Numbered from the stretch's first letter, positions 6,341-14,010 are shown. The stretch is DNA of 30,432 nt from CAYNFH01 sp964396385 (GCA_964396385.1 CAYNFH010000047.1:1-30432), one strand, 5' to 3'. Notes: generated by a model from the sequence alone, not told the origin. A program made the numbers and translations.

Positions 6341-7881
6341 TGCAGGGCATGGAAGGCATGATGGGGATGGAGGCCTTCGCGGGGATCCCGATGACCCGGG
6401 AGGCGTCAGGCACGTCCTGGCAGCCGGACAGCACGCCGATGCACGCGCACCACGAGATGAAGGGCCTATGGCGGATCATGCAGCACTACAACGCGTTCCT
6501 TAGCTATGATCACCAGAACGGCCCGCGCGGAAACGACCAGGTGAACGGCATCGGCTGGTACATGCTCATGGCCTCCCGCCCGCTGGGCCGGGGCGACCTG
6601 ATGCTGCGAATCATGCTCAGTCCGGAGCCGGCGACTACCACGGCTCGCGGCTATCCGCTGCTCTTCCAGAGCGGCGAGGCCTACCATGGTCAGCCTCTGG
6701 TGGACCGGCAGCATCCACACGATTTCTTCATGGAAGTAGCAGGCCGCTACCGCTACGCGCTGGACGCGCAAACCGCCGCCTTCCTCTACCTGGCGCCCTC
6801 GGGCGAGCCCGCTCTCGGCCCTACCGCCTTCCCGCATCGGACGAGCGCCATGGACAACCCCGCGGCCCCCATTACCCACCACTGGCAGGACAGCACGCAT
6901 ATTGCCTTTGGCGTGCTGACAGCAGGGGTCTCGCGCAGCAACTGGCAAGTGGAAGGCTCCTACTTCAATGGCCGGGAGCCGGACGAGAACCGCTGGGACT
7001 TTGACCCGATCCGGCTGGACTCCTTTTCCGGCAGGATTAGCTACAATCCCGGCCCCAACTGGAGCACGCAAGTATCCTACGGCTGGCTCAAGAGCCCCGA
7101 AGAGCTGCGGCCCAATGAGACCCGGCGTCGCGCTACATTAAGCGCCACCTACAACCAGCCGCGGCGGGATGGCGGCAACTGGGCCAGCACCTTTGCGTGG
7201 GGACGGAACAACGGCGCCGGAATCAACTCAGATGGCGTACTGCTAGAGACGGACCTGAATCTGGCGGACCGCAACGCCTTCCTTGGCCGTCTGGAGTTTG
7301 TGGACAAGCTGGGCGAGGACCTGGCGCTTACCCCCGCGGACAAGAAGTTCGGTATCACGGAGCTGACGCTGGGAGGGCTGCACGAGCTGACGCCGGGCCG
7401 GTCCTACCAGGCGGGAGTCGGCGCCTCCGTGACATTCAACTGGAAGCCCGCGGAGCTCGATCCGGTATATGGCCGGTCCCCCCTAGGGTTCTGGGTCTTC
7501 CTGCGCATCCGCCCATCGCGCATGGACATGGGCGGCTCACACGCCATGACCATGGAGCCGCCGAAGCCTGAGCCACCCGCCGCCGAGCGCCTCGGCATAG
7601 CGGCAGCCATATCGCCTAACCCGCCGCGGGTCGGAGCGGCTAACCGTATGGTAGTGACCCTCACCGATAGCACAGGCAAGCCGGTGACCGGCGCAAAGGT
7701 AACGTCGGAAGTGGGGATGACGTCTATGAACATGGGTACCGGCCGGCCGCTGTTCCGTGACCTTGGCGATGGACGGTACCAGGGAAGCCCCCGGTTCTCC
7801 ATGCCGGGTCCGTGGCGCGTGCGCCTCACCGTCACCCACCGCACGGCAAGCCCGCTACCCGCAGTTTTGACTACACCGTAG
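6340..7881 (+). CDS. Outer-membrane-type protein of a metal-associated family fused to a C-terminal YtkA/FixH-like domain
   Basis: 513 aa from ATG 6340; the native start with signal peptide is probably 6192 in another frame. It begins Met-rich (MQGMEGMMGMEAF). It then shows MTREASGTSWQPDSTPM, YDHQNGPRG, PLLFQSGE and PLVDRQHPHDFFME, which I recall from a family of uncharacterised proteins encoded beside bacterial copper genes. Barrel-like strands follow up to about residue 395. A short linker (MDMGGSHAMTME) leads to an Ig-like domain (about 420-505) with MTSMNMGT and FSMPGPWRVRL, the third copy in this operon. The fusion suggests that the periplasmic domain hands metal to, or docks on, the outer-membrane part. 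Copper role inferred. Confidence 0.8.
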   Translation: MQGMEGMMGMEAFAGIPMTREASGTSWQPDSTPMHAHHEMKGLWRIMQHYNAFLSYDHQNGPRGNDQVNGIGWYMLMASRPLGRGDLMLRIMLSPEPATTTARGYPLLFQSGEAYHGQPLVDRQHPHDFFMEVAGRYRYALDAQTAAFLYLAPSGEPALGPTAFPHRTSAMDNPAAPITHHWQDSTHIAFGVLTAGVSRSNWQVEGSYFNGREPDENRWDFDPIRLDSFSGRISYNPGPNWSTQVSYGWLKSPEELRPNETRRRATLSATYNQPRRDGGNWASTFAWGRNNGAGINSDGVLLETDLNLADRNAFLGRLEFVDKLGEDLALTPADKKFGITELTLGGLHELTPGRSYQAGVGASVTFNWKPAELDPVYGRSPLGFWVFLRIRPSRMDMGGSHAMTMEPPKPEPPAAERLGIAAAISPNPPRVGAANRMVVTLTDSTGKPVTGAKVTSEVGMTSMNMGTGRPLFRDLGDGRYQGSPRFSMPGPWRVRLTVTHRTASPLPAVLTTP

Positions 7882-7903
7882 GTCCGTAAAGGAGGAAGTG
7901 TGA

Positions 7904-7960
7904 ATGCGGAGTGCCCGCACCATGGTGACCCTCGGCGTGCTTCTGCTGCCACTATCCTTG
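7904..7960 (+). pseudogene. Gene start with strong RBS and signal-like peptide but no body
   Basis: AAAGGAGG at 7889-7896 stands 8 nt before ATG 7904, 22 nt after the previous stop, as expected for the next operon gene. The frame begins MRSARTMVTLGVLLLPLSLE, signal-like, but then runs antisense into the sugar-transferase region with no coding character. A break at about 7955-7970 would make this the 5' stub of a lost gene. Confidence 0.4.
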
Positions 7961-7971
7961 GAGCAAGTGGA

Positions 7972-8003
7972 GGAGGTAGCGGGCGAGAGCTTCCGCCACC
8001 TCC
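7972..8003. terminator. Hairpin between convergent genes
   Basis: GGAGGTAGCGG and CCGCCACCTCC pair with one mismatch around a 10-nt loop. It sits between the plus-strand metal operon and the minus-strand sugar transferase and may terminate both. Confidence 0.45.
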
Positions 8004-8059
8004 GCTCGTGGCTTACGGCGAAGCCGTGGCCCTCTTTATTGGAGAGAGCCTCGGACCGG

Positions 8060-8854
8060 CTACATCGCTCCACGGCCACCGAGCACGGCCGGTATGGTCT
8101 GGAGGATGATCGCGAGGTCCTGCCGGAGCGACATGGAGCCGATGTAGAGCAGGTCCAGCTCCACCCAGTGGTCAAAGGGGATGTGGTTGCGCCCCTGCAC
8201 CTGCCAGAAGCACGTGAGGCCGGGCTTGACGGCCAGGCGTCCGAGCTCGCGCTGGGTGTAGCAGAGCACTTCGGAAGGAAGAGGCGGGCGCGGACCCACG
8301 ATGCTCATGTCTCCGCGGAGCACGTTGTAGAACTGGGGCAACTCGTCCAAGCTGAACCTGCGCAACCAGCGGCCGATCCGAGTAATCCGCGGATCGTTCC
8401 TCAGCTTGAAGGTGGGGCCTGTCGCCTCGTTCAGGTGAAGGAGCCGATGCCGTGTCTCCTCGGCATCGACGGTCATGGATCGGAACTTGTAACAGGTGAA
8501 GATCCGGCCTCCATGTCCCACCCGTCTCTGCTTGAAGATCACAGGTCCGCGCGAGGTCAGGCGCACCGCCAACGCGATCAAGGCAAAGAGCCAGGAGAAG
8601 AGCGCCAGGACCGTGAGCGAGAGGAGAACGTCCAGAGCTCGCTTTGCAGCAGCATAGGGAACGTCCGCTTGCAGTATACGGCAGACGAGGGACGGGGGAA
8701 GTGTGACGGAAGCACACTGGCTGCCCGCCTGCTGCGTCGCAGCGCCAGCGGAAACGAGCTCAGCGGGGTCTTCAGCTAGCATCAGGGCATAGGTCTCCTT
8801 TTCGATGACTGCGCCCAAGCCGGTTGCTGCCAGCAGGCAAACCTTCAAGGGCAC
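8060..8854 (-). CDS. Bacterial sugar transferase (polyprenyl-phosphate glycosyl-1-phosphate transferase)
   Basis: 264 aa from GTG 8854 (GAGG 7-8 nt upstream). About 65 unrelated N-terminal residues precede the catalytic domain. That domain has a reentrant/transmembrane helix (DVLLSLTVLALFSWLFALIA), then RGPVIFKQRRVG, CYKFRSM, RIGRWLRRFSLDELPQF, DMSIVGPRPP and KPGLTCFWQVQGR. These are the hallmark motifs of the PF02397 family, which loads the first sugar phosphate onto undecaprenyl phosphate at the inner membrane to start exopolysaccharide or O-antigen synthesis. It lacks the four-helix and CoA-binding-like N-terminal region of WcaJ-type members. The divergent acyltransferase at 9174 fits a polysaccharide role. 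Confidence 0.95.
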   Translation of the reverse strand: MPLKVCLLAATGLGAVIEKETYALMLAEDPAELVSAGAATQQAGSQCASVTLPPSLVCRILQADVPYAAAKRALDVLLSLTVLALFSWLFALIALAVRLTSRGPVIFKQRRVGHGGRIFTCYKFRSMTVDAEETRHRLLHLNEATGPTFKLRNDPRITRIGRWLRRFSLDELPQFYNVLRGDMSIVGPRPPLPSEVLCYTQRELGRLAVKPGLTCFWQVQGRNHIPFDHWVELDLLYIGSMSLRQDLAIILQTIPAVLGGRGAM

Positions 8855-9173
8855 AGCCCCACCTCAAGGAGGCAGCCGCGCCTATAGAAGGTGTCGGGTG
8901 CCTGGACCACGAGAAGCTGTGATCACCAGGAACTAATGCACGGCTCATGCCAGATACCTTGCCGGTACGAGCAGAGTAAGCCCGCAGGGCTGCTAATCCC
9001 GTCACAGCTTCGTCACGATCTCCTATTTGTGTAGGATTACTCAACGTTTGTCTGTGGATGACAGCCCTCAGAGGTCCTGGTGGCACTGGTCTTGCACACA
9101 GGGGATCAGAGCGGCTGACCGCCGAGACAGTCGGTATCCACCTAACGAGAGAAGCGCGGTTCCAGCACGACCC
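8855..9173. other. Divergent intergenic region, nothing specific seen
   Basis: 319 bp separate the sugar-transferase start from the plus-strand acyltransferase start. It should contain both promoters. I see no convincing -35/-10 pair, no riboswitch signature (cyclic-di-GMP GEMM motif looked for) and no ORF with coding character. Confidence 0.5.
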
Positions 9174-10388
9174 ATGGAACAGACACCAAGCCCGAAGCTC
9201 AGCCGCCTGACTACCCTTGAAGAGTTCGTTGACCTGGCCGTGGAGTGGAACACGCTGCTGGCCGAGTCCGGGCTCGACAACGTATTTCTGTCCCACTCCT
9301 GGCTTTCGGAGTGGTGGCGCGTCTACGGGCCTGACCTCCAAATGTGGGTGGTTATGGCGTCTGCCGGTACCCAGCTATACGGCATTGCCCCCCTCTGCCT
9401 CTATTCCTCTCCCGGCGGCGCCCGGCACCTTCGCTTCATCGGCCACGGTGAGGTTGCCCCGAACCACCTCGATCTGGTGGCGCGGCCGGAGGAGCGGGCG
9501 GCGTTTGCCGATCGGTTGCTTGGATACCTGGCAGAGGCTCGAGAAGAGTGGGACATCCTGGATCTGGAGAGTCTTGCCGAGGACTCACCGCTCCGCAGCG
9601 CTCTCGCGGACTGGAGTGAAACGCGAGGGATGTGGAGCAGAGAGGAAGTAGTTTCCCGCTGTCCGTATGCCAGTCTGCCGGCCAACTATGCTACGTACCT
9701 GGCGCAGCGGGGAAGAAAGACGCGAGGGCAGGTACGCACCGATCGGCGCAGGCTGGAGCGCAATTTACCAGATTGCCGGTTCGCGCGGGTGGAGAGCCAG
9801 GAGGAGTTGGGCAGTGTATTTGACGCCCTGGTGCAGCTTCATCAGGCCCGCTGGCAGCGGCTTGGGCAGCCGGGCGTCTACTCCAGCCCCACGTTTCTGG
9901 ACTTCCACCGGGCGATGGCGCAACGTGCCCTAGACGAGGGGACGCTTCGGCTCTACTACATCGAGGCGGGCCATAGAGTCATCGCCGGCTGTTACTGCTT
10001 CCTAGTGGGGGGCCGCCTCTTCTACTACAGCAGCGGTTTCGATGAGCAGTATGCCTCCTACAGCCTTGGGATACAGCTCCTGGCGTACCTGGCGGAGGAG
10101 AGCATCGCGGAGGGCGCCACGGAACTCGATATGCTCCAGGGCGTGCAGCCCTATAAACTGCACTGGGCCACCGCAATACGAGAGAACTTCAGTGTACAGA
10201 CGGCCAGTCCCCAGACAAGGGCTCACGCGCTGTGGCTCAAAATGGAGGCGGGACGTCTCAAGTCTCGCGCGGCCGCAGGTGTAGCCGATGCGGGCCGCCG
10301 TGCGCTAAATCGCCTTGCTACGGCTGCGCGTCATCCGGTGCACTCCGGGTTGGGCACTCCCAGAGCCGGCGCTACTCGCCGTTTATAG
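9174..10388 (+). CDS. GNAT/FemAB-like acyltransferase (BioF2-like, COG5653 type)
   Basis: 404 aa from ATG 9174; the frame is open 147 nt further up but without coding character. N-terminal half: NVFLSHSWLSEWWRVYG and YGIAPLCLYSS; middle: RGRKTRGQVRTDRRRLER; C-terminal: FHRAMAQRALDEGTLRLYYIEAGHRVIAG, YYSSGFDEQYASYSLG and LDMLQGVQPYKLHWA. This matches the BioF2-like acetyltransferase family linked to cellulose and exopolysaccharide modification. It is probably cytosolic and transfers an acyl or aminoacyl group to a sugar or peptide precursor. A ribosome binding site is weak (GAGAGAAG, distant). The divergent sugar transferase supports a surface-polysaccharide role; the substrate is unknown. Confidence 0.85.
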   Translation: MEQTPSPKLSRLTTLEEFVDLAVEWNTLLAESGLDNVFLSHSWLSEWWRVYGPDLQMWVVMASAGTQLYGIAPLCLYSSPGGARHLRFIGHGEVAPNHLDLVARPEERAAFADRLLGYLAEAREEWDILDLESLAEDSPLRSALADWSETRGMWSREEVVSRCPYASLPANYATYLAQRGRKTRGQVRTDRRRLERNLPDCRFARVESQEELGSVFDALVQLHQARWQRLGQPGVYSSPTFLDFHRAMAQRALDEGTLRLYYIEAGHRVIAGCYCFLVGGRLFYYSSGFDEQYASYSLGIQLLAYLAEESIAEGATELDMLQGVQPYKLHWATAIRENFSVQTASPQTRAHALWLKMEAGRLKSRAAAGVADAGRRALNRLATAARHPVHSGLGTPRAGATRRL

Positions 10389-10507
10389 CGGTTGAAGTCA
10401 GGTCCACGATCTGGGGAAGGTCCCACGAGCCATACAGTGAGAGAACACTCCGTGCAAACCGGCATGGACTCTGGCTGTGTTCGTTGGAGCTGATTCGCCT
10501 TAGAGCC

Positions 10508-10712
10508 CCTGTTAAGGCCCCCCACCCCCCCAACCCCGCGAGAGGGGGGGGGGTGGACCCCCCCCCCGCCCGCCCCCACCCAAACAAAAAAGGGGGGNNN
10601 NNNNNNNTGTTAAAACCCCTCCCCGACCCTCCCCTTCGTAAGGGGAGGGAGTCCACCGTCGCGCAGGCTGCCCCCTCCTTACAAAGGAGGGGGTTAGGGG
10701 GAGGTTCTGTTA
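10508..10712. repeat. C/G-rich palindromic intergenic repeats around an assembly gap
   Basis: Several short palindromic units of the type CCCCTCC...GGAGGGG lie here, for example CCTCCCCTTCGTAAGGGGAGG and CCCCCTCCTTACAAAGGAGGGGG, some followed by TTAGGGGGAGG. A degraded, homopolymer-rich copy lies just left of the gap. Such units are typically dispersed many times in a genome, which explains why assembly broke here. Confidence 0.75.
10598..10607. other. Assembly gap (10 N)
   Basis: A run of ten N lies within homopolymeric C/G sequence. True length is unknown and the bases immediately left of it look unreliable. Confidence 0.95.
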
Positions 10713-11015
10713 GGCGTTCTTAGTCAGGGGCGATGTGGGACCGTCCACACCGGATTCTGGTGGGTGCGAGCCGGCTGTTCGCTGTAGGATGTGCCAGAAA
10801 GTGCGGTTCCCTCTGTTGCGGTGGTGGACGCGGCGCTCAGACCCGTCGGCAAGCGCGCGGTAGATGTCCCTCTTGCGGCACGGTGTAGTGTCAGGCGAAT
10901 GCCATCAAGTGTTCACGCCATTTGCCGATAATACTAGTGCGCTGTCAGCGACGCCCAGCGCAGTGAGCACCGTTGCCGTGGCGCTCGCACTGCCGCACTG
11001 CCGCAGGACGATACT
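10713..11015. other. Gene-free stretch upstream of the PAS/HD-GYP gene
   Basis: No confident gene. On the minus strand a frame of about 60 codons (from about 10900 down to 10719) begins near WHSPDTTPCRKRDIY and reads to a stop. It is Arg/His/Thr-rich and may be a repeat-derived shadow. A GATAAT near 10927 could be a -10 for the downstream gene but lacks a clear -35. Confidence 0.35.
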
Positions 11016-12206
11016 ATGAGTTCAGCTCGTGTTCGAGGACACGGAAGCCCGAAGCCGGACTTTCGCGCCCTCTTTGAGGCCGTTCCCGGTCTCTACCTTG
11101 TGCTCCGGCCCAATCCGCCGCTGTTCACCATAGTTGCGGTCTCGGATGCCTATCTGCGGGCAACCATGACCGAGCGAGAGAAGATACTCGGCCGAGCGCT
11201 TTTCGAGGTCTTTCCAGACAATCCGGACGAACCATCGGCGACCGGCACCACCAACCTCCGCGCTTCTCTTCATGCCGTGCTCTCCCGCCGCGCTCCCCAT
11301 ACCATGGCCGTGCAGAAGTACGACATCCGCCGGCCCGAGAGCGAAGGCGGCACCTTCGAGGAGCGGTACTGGAGCCCGGTCAACGCGCCGGTGACCGGAG
11401 AGGAGGGTGAGGTCCGCTATATCATCCACCGGGTCGAAGATGTGACGGACCTGGTGCGGCTCAAGGCACGGGGAGAGGAGACCGAAACGCGCCTGAACGC
11501 CCGCCTTAACGAGTACCTGGTTGCCCTGGATAAGGCCAAGCAGGCGGCAGAAGCCGCCTACGAAGAGGTCCGCCTTGAGAAGGCGCTGCTGGAAGAGCGC
11601 GTGCGGGAGCGCACTCGAGACCTGGAAGAGGCGCAGGTCGAGATTCTGGAGCGCCTGGGGCAACTGGCGGAGTTCCGGGACGACGACACCGGCGAGCACA
11701 CCCGCCGAGTCAGTGACATGGCCGCGTCGCTCGCGCACGAGCTCGGCATGGGGGATGGCGAGATCCAGATGCTGCGGCTGGCAGCAGCGCTGCACGATAT
11801 CGGCAAGGTGGCGGTTCCTGACATCATTCTCCTCAAGCCGGGCAAACTAACCCCTGAGGAATTCGACACCGTCAAGACCCACGCGCCGATTGGTGGTCGG
11901 ATCCTTGCCGGCGGGCATTCGCCCGTTGTCCAACTCGCTGAGCAGATCGCCCGCTCTCACCATGAGCGCTGGGACGGCCGGGGCTATCCCGAAGGTCTTG
12001 CCGGAGAAGCGATTCCGCTAGCAGCCCGAATCCTCGCGGTTGCCGATGTATTCGACGCCCTCACCCACGAGCGGCCCTACAAGAATGCATGGCCGGTAGA
12101 GGACGCGGTGGCCGAGATTGCGCGGCAGAGCGGTGCTCAGTTTGACCCGAAGGTGGTGGAAGCGTTCCTGCGGCTATGTCCGCTGGCGATTCTGAAGGCT
12201 GCCTAG
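11016..12206 (+). CDS. PAS-type sensor with HD-GYP cyclic-di-GMP phosphodiesterase domain
   Basis: 396 aa from ATG 11016. An N-terminal PAS-like domain (about 17-145; FRALFEAVPGLYLVL, ILGRALFEVFPDNP, ending VEDVTDL) is followed by a long coiled coil (about 150-215). The HD-GYP domain then has HTRRV, ALHDIGKVAVPD (HD at 260-261), LLKPGKL, HHERWDGRGYP (315-325) and ADVFDAL. All signature residues are present, so it should hydrolyse cyclic-di-GMP to pGpG and GMP. No membrane segment, so it is a cytosolic sensor. A minus-strand response regulator lies downstream. Confidence 0.93.
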   Translation: MSSARVRGHGSPKPDFRALFEAVPGLYLVLRPNPPLFTIVAVSDAYLRATMTEREKILGRALFEVFPDNPDEPSATGTTNLRASLHAVLSRRAPHTMAVQKYDIRRPESEGGTFEERYWSPVNAPVTGEEGEVRYIIHRVEDVTDLVRLKARGEETETRLNARLNEYLVALDKAKQAAEAAYEEVRLEKALLEERVRERTRDLEEAQVEILERLGQLAEFRDDDTGEHTRRVSDMAASLAHELGMGDGEIQMLRLAAALHDIGKVAVPDIILLKPGKLTPEEFDTVKTHAPIGGRILAGGHSPVVQLAEQIARSHHERWDGRGYPEGLAGEAIPLAARILAVADVFDALTHERPYKNAWPVEDAVAEIARQSGAQFDPKVVEAFLRLCPLAILKAA

Positions 12207-12233
12207 GGCTCCCGGTTAGGCGCCATGCTAAAA

Positions 12234-12422
12234 CTACCGCAACCACCGCACCATAGCCTTAACGTGCCATTGGTGCGGCAAGGATGGCCCCGTCAGTTCA
12301 GCCACTCGATCAGCAGCGCAGAACGGGCAATAGTGCCGCGTTCCGCGTCCGTCGAACACGAACAGCCAGCCTTCGGGCGTCCGTTCGGGCCGCAAGTCGC
12401 TCTTGTTGGGAAGTACCGTCAA
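12234..12422 (-). CDS. Small CxxC protein coupled to the response regulator
   Basis: 62 aa from TTG 12422, which overlaps the TGA stop of the response regulator (TTGA). GGGAG lies 11 nt upstream. Contains EGWLFVFDGRGTRHYCPFCA, with one CxxC pair plus His residues, followed by a short helix-like end (HVKAMVRWLR). It could be a half zinc ribbon. No family recognised. The overlap argues for translational coupling to the regulator; short length and a rare start argue for caution. Confidence 0.5.
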   Translation of the reverse strand: MTVLPNKSDLRPERTPEGWLFVFDGRGTRHYCPFCAADRVAELTGPSLPHQWHVKAMVRWLR

Positions 12423-12889
12423 TGGCGGTAGAACTCCCGCCAGGCGTCCTCCAGCGCCGTCATGAGCATAGCGCTGTTGACGGGCTTTAGGATATAGCCG
12501 CAGGTGCCGCTTTGTTCTGCCTCCTGCCTGAAGTCGTCGTAAGCGGTAATCATCACAATACAGGTGTCAAACTCCGCGAGAATGCGGCGAGCGGCTTCAA
12601 GTCCATCAAACTCACCCGGCATGTTGATGTCCATGAGCACGACGTCCGGGCGCTCCTGCAGCACGACACGCACCCCCTCCTCTCCGTTGCGCGCCCGGCC
12701 GAGGACGCGCAGCCCTGCTCTGGCCAGGATAGATTGGAGCTGCATCTGGGTGATGCCCTCGTCCTCTACAACGACGGCGGACTTTCCCTTGAGTACCGCC
12801 ATTTCGTCCGTACGGAAAGGATGGTGGGATTCCGTGGTTGGACCCTGGCCACTCTGCTGTCCGGGGGCTGCTACGCTTGGTGTGATCAT
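12419..12889 (-). CDS. CheY-like single-domain response regulator
   Basis: 156 aa from ATG 12889, chosen because AAGGAG lies 6 nt upstream; a TTG 57 nt earlier and an ATG at 12802 are alternatives. About 30 disordered residues precede the receiver domain. It shows VVVEDEGITQMQLQ (acidic pocket), VVLMDINMPGEFDGLEAA (phospho-acceptor Asp in LMDIN), VMITAYDD (Thr switch) and GYILKPV (conserved Lys). The GEFDGLEAARRI spacing resembles receivers paired with HWE/HisKA_2 kinases. No output domain, so it acts through protein partners. It may be served by the orphan-type kinase at 23476. Confidence 0.92.
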   Translation of the reverse strand: MITPSVAAPGQQSGQGPTTESHHPFRTDEMAVLKGKSAVVVEDEGITQMQLQSILARAGLRVLGRARNGEEGVRVVLQERPDVVLMDINMPGEFDGLEAARRILAEFDTCIVMITAYDDFRQEAEQSGTCGYILKPVNSAMLMTALEDAWREFYRH

Positions 12890-13028
12890 CCCAGGCTCCT
12901 TGTCCTTCTCGCGTACGACCGATTCACCTGCTTGTATGAGCGCCAAGAATAGACTGCCTGATCCCGCGCCTGGACGGCAGACCTTTATTGTGGAGTGAAT
13001 GTTCCACGCTTTAGTACGTTCTGGATTG

Positions 13029-13229
13029 CTACAAGGTTCGATCTTCCGTACCTGACCGCGCCGTGCCCGTGGCGTAGGGCGGACCCCGCGCCCCCTTCTC
13101 CAACACTACAGATGAGTCGATTAGCACTCCGGCGGCGCGCTCGGCCAGGAGGCGGGCCTCCTCCGCCAGGGATTCGATCCCGGCCTCCCGGGCGAGCTGC
13201 TAAAGGTCTGGAAGGGCGTCTCTGCTCAC
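13029..13229 (-). pseudogene. Broken gene start, dynamin-like GTPase N-terminus with an amber codon
   Basis: GTG 13229 follows the kinase-like stop by 3 nt with GAGAAAGAG upstream. The frame reads SRDALPDL, TAG (13200-13202), then QLAREAGIESLAEEARLLAER. This resembles the N-terminal helix of bacterial dynamin-family GTPases, which normally continues into a Walker A motif (GQFKRGKST type). None follows; the frame ends at 13029 after VLIDSSVVLEKG, which itself resembles the start of a PIN-domain protein. It is a premature-stop plus truncation remnant. Family assignment is from memory of a short helix, so moderate only. Confidence 0.5.
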
Positions 13230-13232
13230 GTC

Positions 13233-13817
13233 TCATTGCTCTTTCTCCAGCTCCGGCCAGTGGAGCTCAGCGGCGGCGAGGATACGCTCGATAGTCGCCT
13301 CGATCCCGAGCTTAGAGGTGTTGAGCACCGCATGGTAGTGGAGCGGGTCGTCCCAGTCCGCCTTGAAGTAGTGGCGGTGGAAGGCGGCGCGATCGTGGTC
13401 GCTCTGGCGAATGATCTCGCGCGCCGGCCCCTCGTTCACCCAGCGCACCTCCATGACGCGACGGATGCGGAAAGCCATGTCCGCCACCAGGCGGAAGTGC
13501 AGCGCGTCATACTCCTTCAGGATGAAGTTGGCGCCGCGCCCCACGATAACTACGTTGTCCTGGTCGGCGAACTCCTTCATAATGCGGGTGAGGGCGTGGA
13601 AGTACCGCTCCGCCTCCTGGGGGTGCTGCCAGCTCTCCAGGAGACCCGGCGCGTGCTCGTCGTAGTGGACCACGTAGGGCAGCTTGATCCCGGTCTCTTC
13701 CACCTCCCGGTCCAGTATCTTGTGGTCGATGCACTCCCATCCGAGCCGCTCGGCGACGGCGGGGGCGATGGTGGTCTCGCCCGCGCCTATCTGTCTGGAG
13801 ATGGTGATGATGCCCAT
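13233..13817 (-). CDS. Cytidylate kinase-like family protein
   Basis: 194 aa from ATG 13817, AAGGAGG 9 nt upstream. The N-terminus MGIITISRQIGAGETTIAPAVAERLGW is the family's P-loop region, but the usual GSGG is GAGE. CIDHKILDREV and VVIVGRGANFIL follow, then the helical lid region (RIRRVMEVRW, DHDRAAFHRHYF) and LHYHAVLNTSKLG. This matches the PF13189 cytidylate-kinase-like family of small soluble proteins, whose true substrate is mostly unknown. The Glu in place of a second Gly in the P-loop may alter nucleotide binding. The broken GTPase start lies just downstream in the same direction. Confidence 0.88.
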   Translation of the reverse strand: MGIITISRQIGAGETTIAPAVAERLGWECIDHKILDREVEETGIKLPYVVHYDEHAPGLLESWQHPQEAERYFHALTRIMKEFADQDNVVIVGRGANFILKEYDALHFRLVADMAFRIRRVMEVRWVNEGPAREIIRQSDHDRAAFHRHYFKADWDDPLHYHAVLNTSKLGIEATIERILAAAELHWPELEKEQ

Positions 13818-13972
13818 CAGTGTTTGCCTCCTTAGCGTGACCGCGGACTACGGACCACAGACCGCGGGCGGCGGCGATGCGGATCGGCGCCGAGAATCGC
13901 CCTCGGAATCGAGCCTCACTGCTTTGAGAGCCTATCTCGCTCCTAGAATTCGGCAAACGGTTTGGCTCGCCC

Positions 13973-14001
13973 TTGACAAACCGGGCCACAACGGATAGAC
14001 T
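13973..14001 (+). promoter_or_regulatory. Sigma-70-type promoter of the arsenic genes
   Basis: TTGACA (13973-13978) and TAGACT (13996-14001) are separated by exactly 17 bp, 35 nt before the ATG at 14037. This is the best promoter match in the window. Confidence 0.75.
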
Positions 14002-14010
14002 GGCTTCGAT

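Noticed and set aside
8855..9173. Cyclic-di-GMP riboswitch upstream of the polysaccharide genes
   Set aside because: Looked for because of the HD-GYP proteins; the conserved GEMM core and tetraloop-receptor elements are not visible on either strand.
10719..10905. Minus-strand frame of about 60 codons (DTTPCRKRDIYRALADG)
   Set aside because: No start with ribosome binding site, Arg/His/Thr-rich, next to repeats and a gap; may be repeat-derived. Not supported enough to call.
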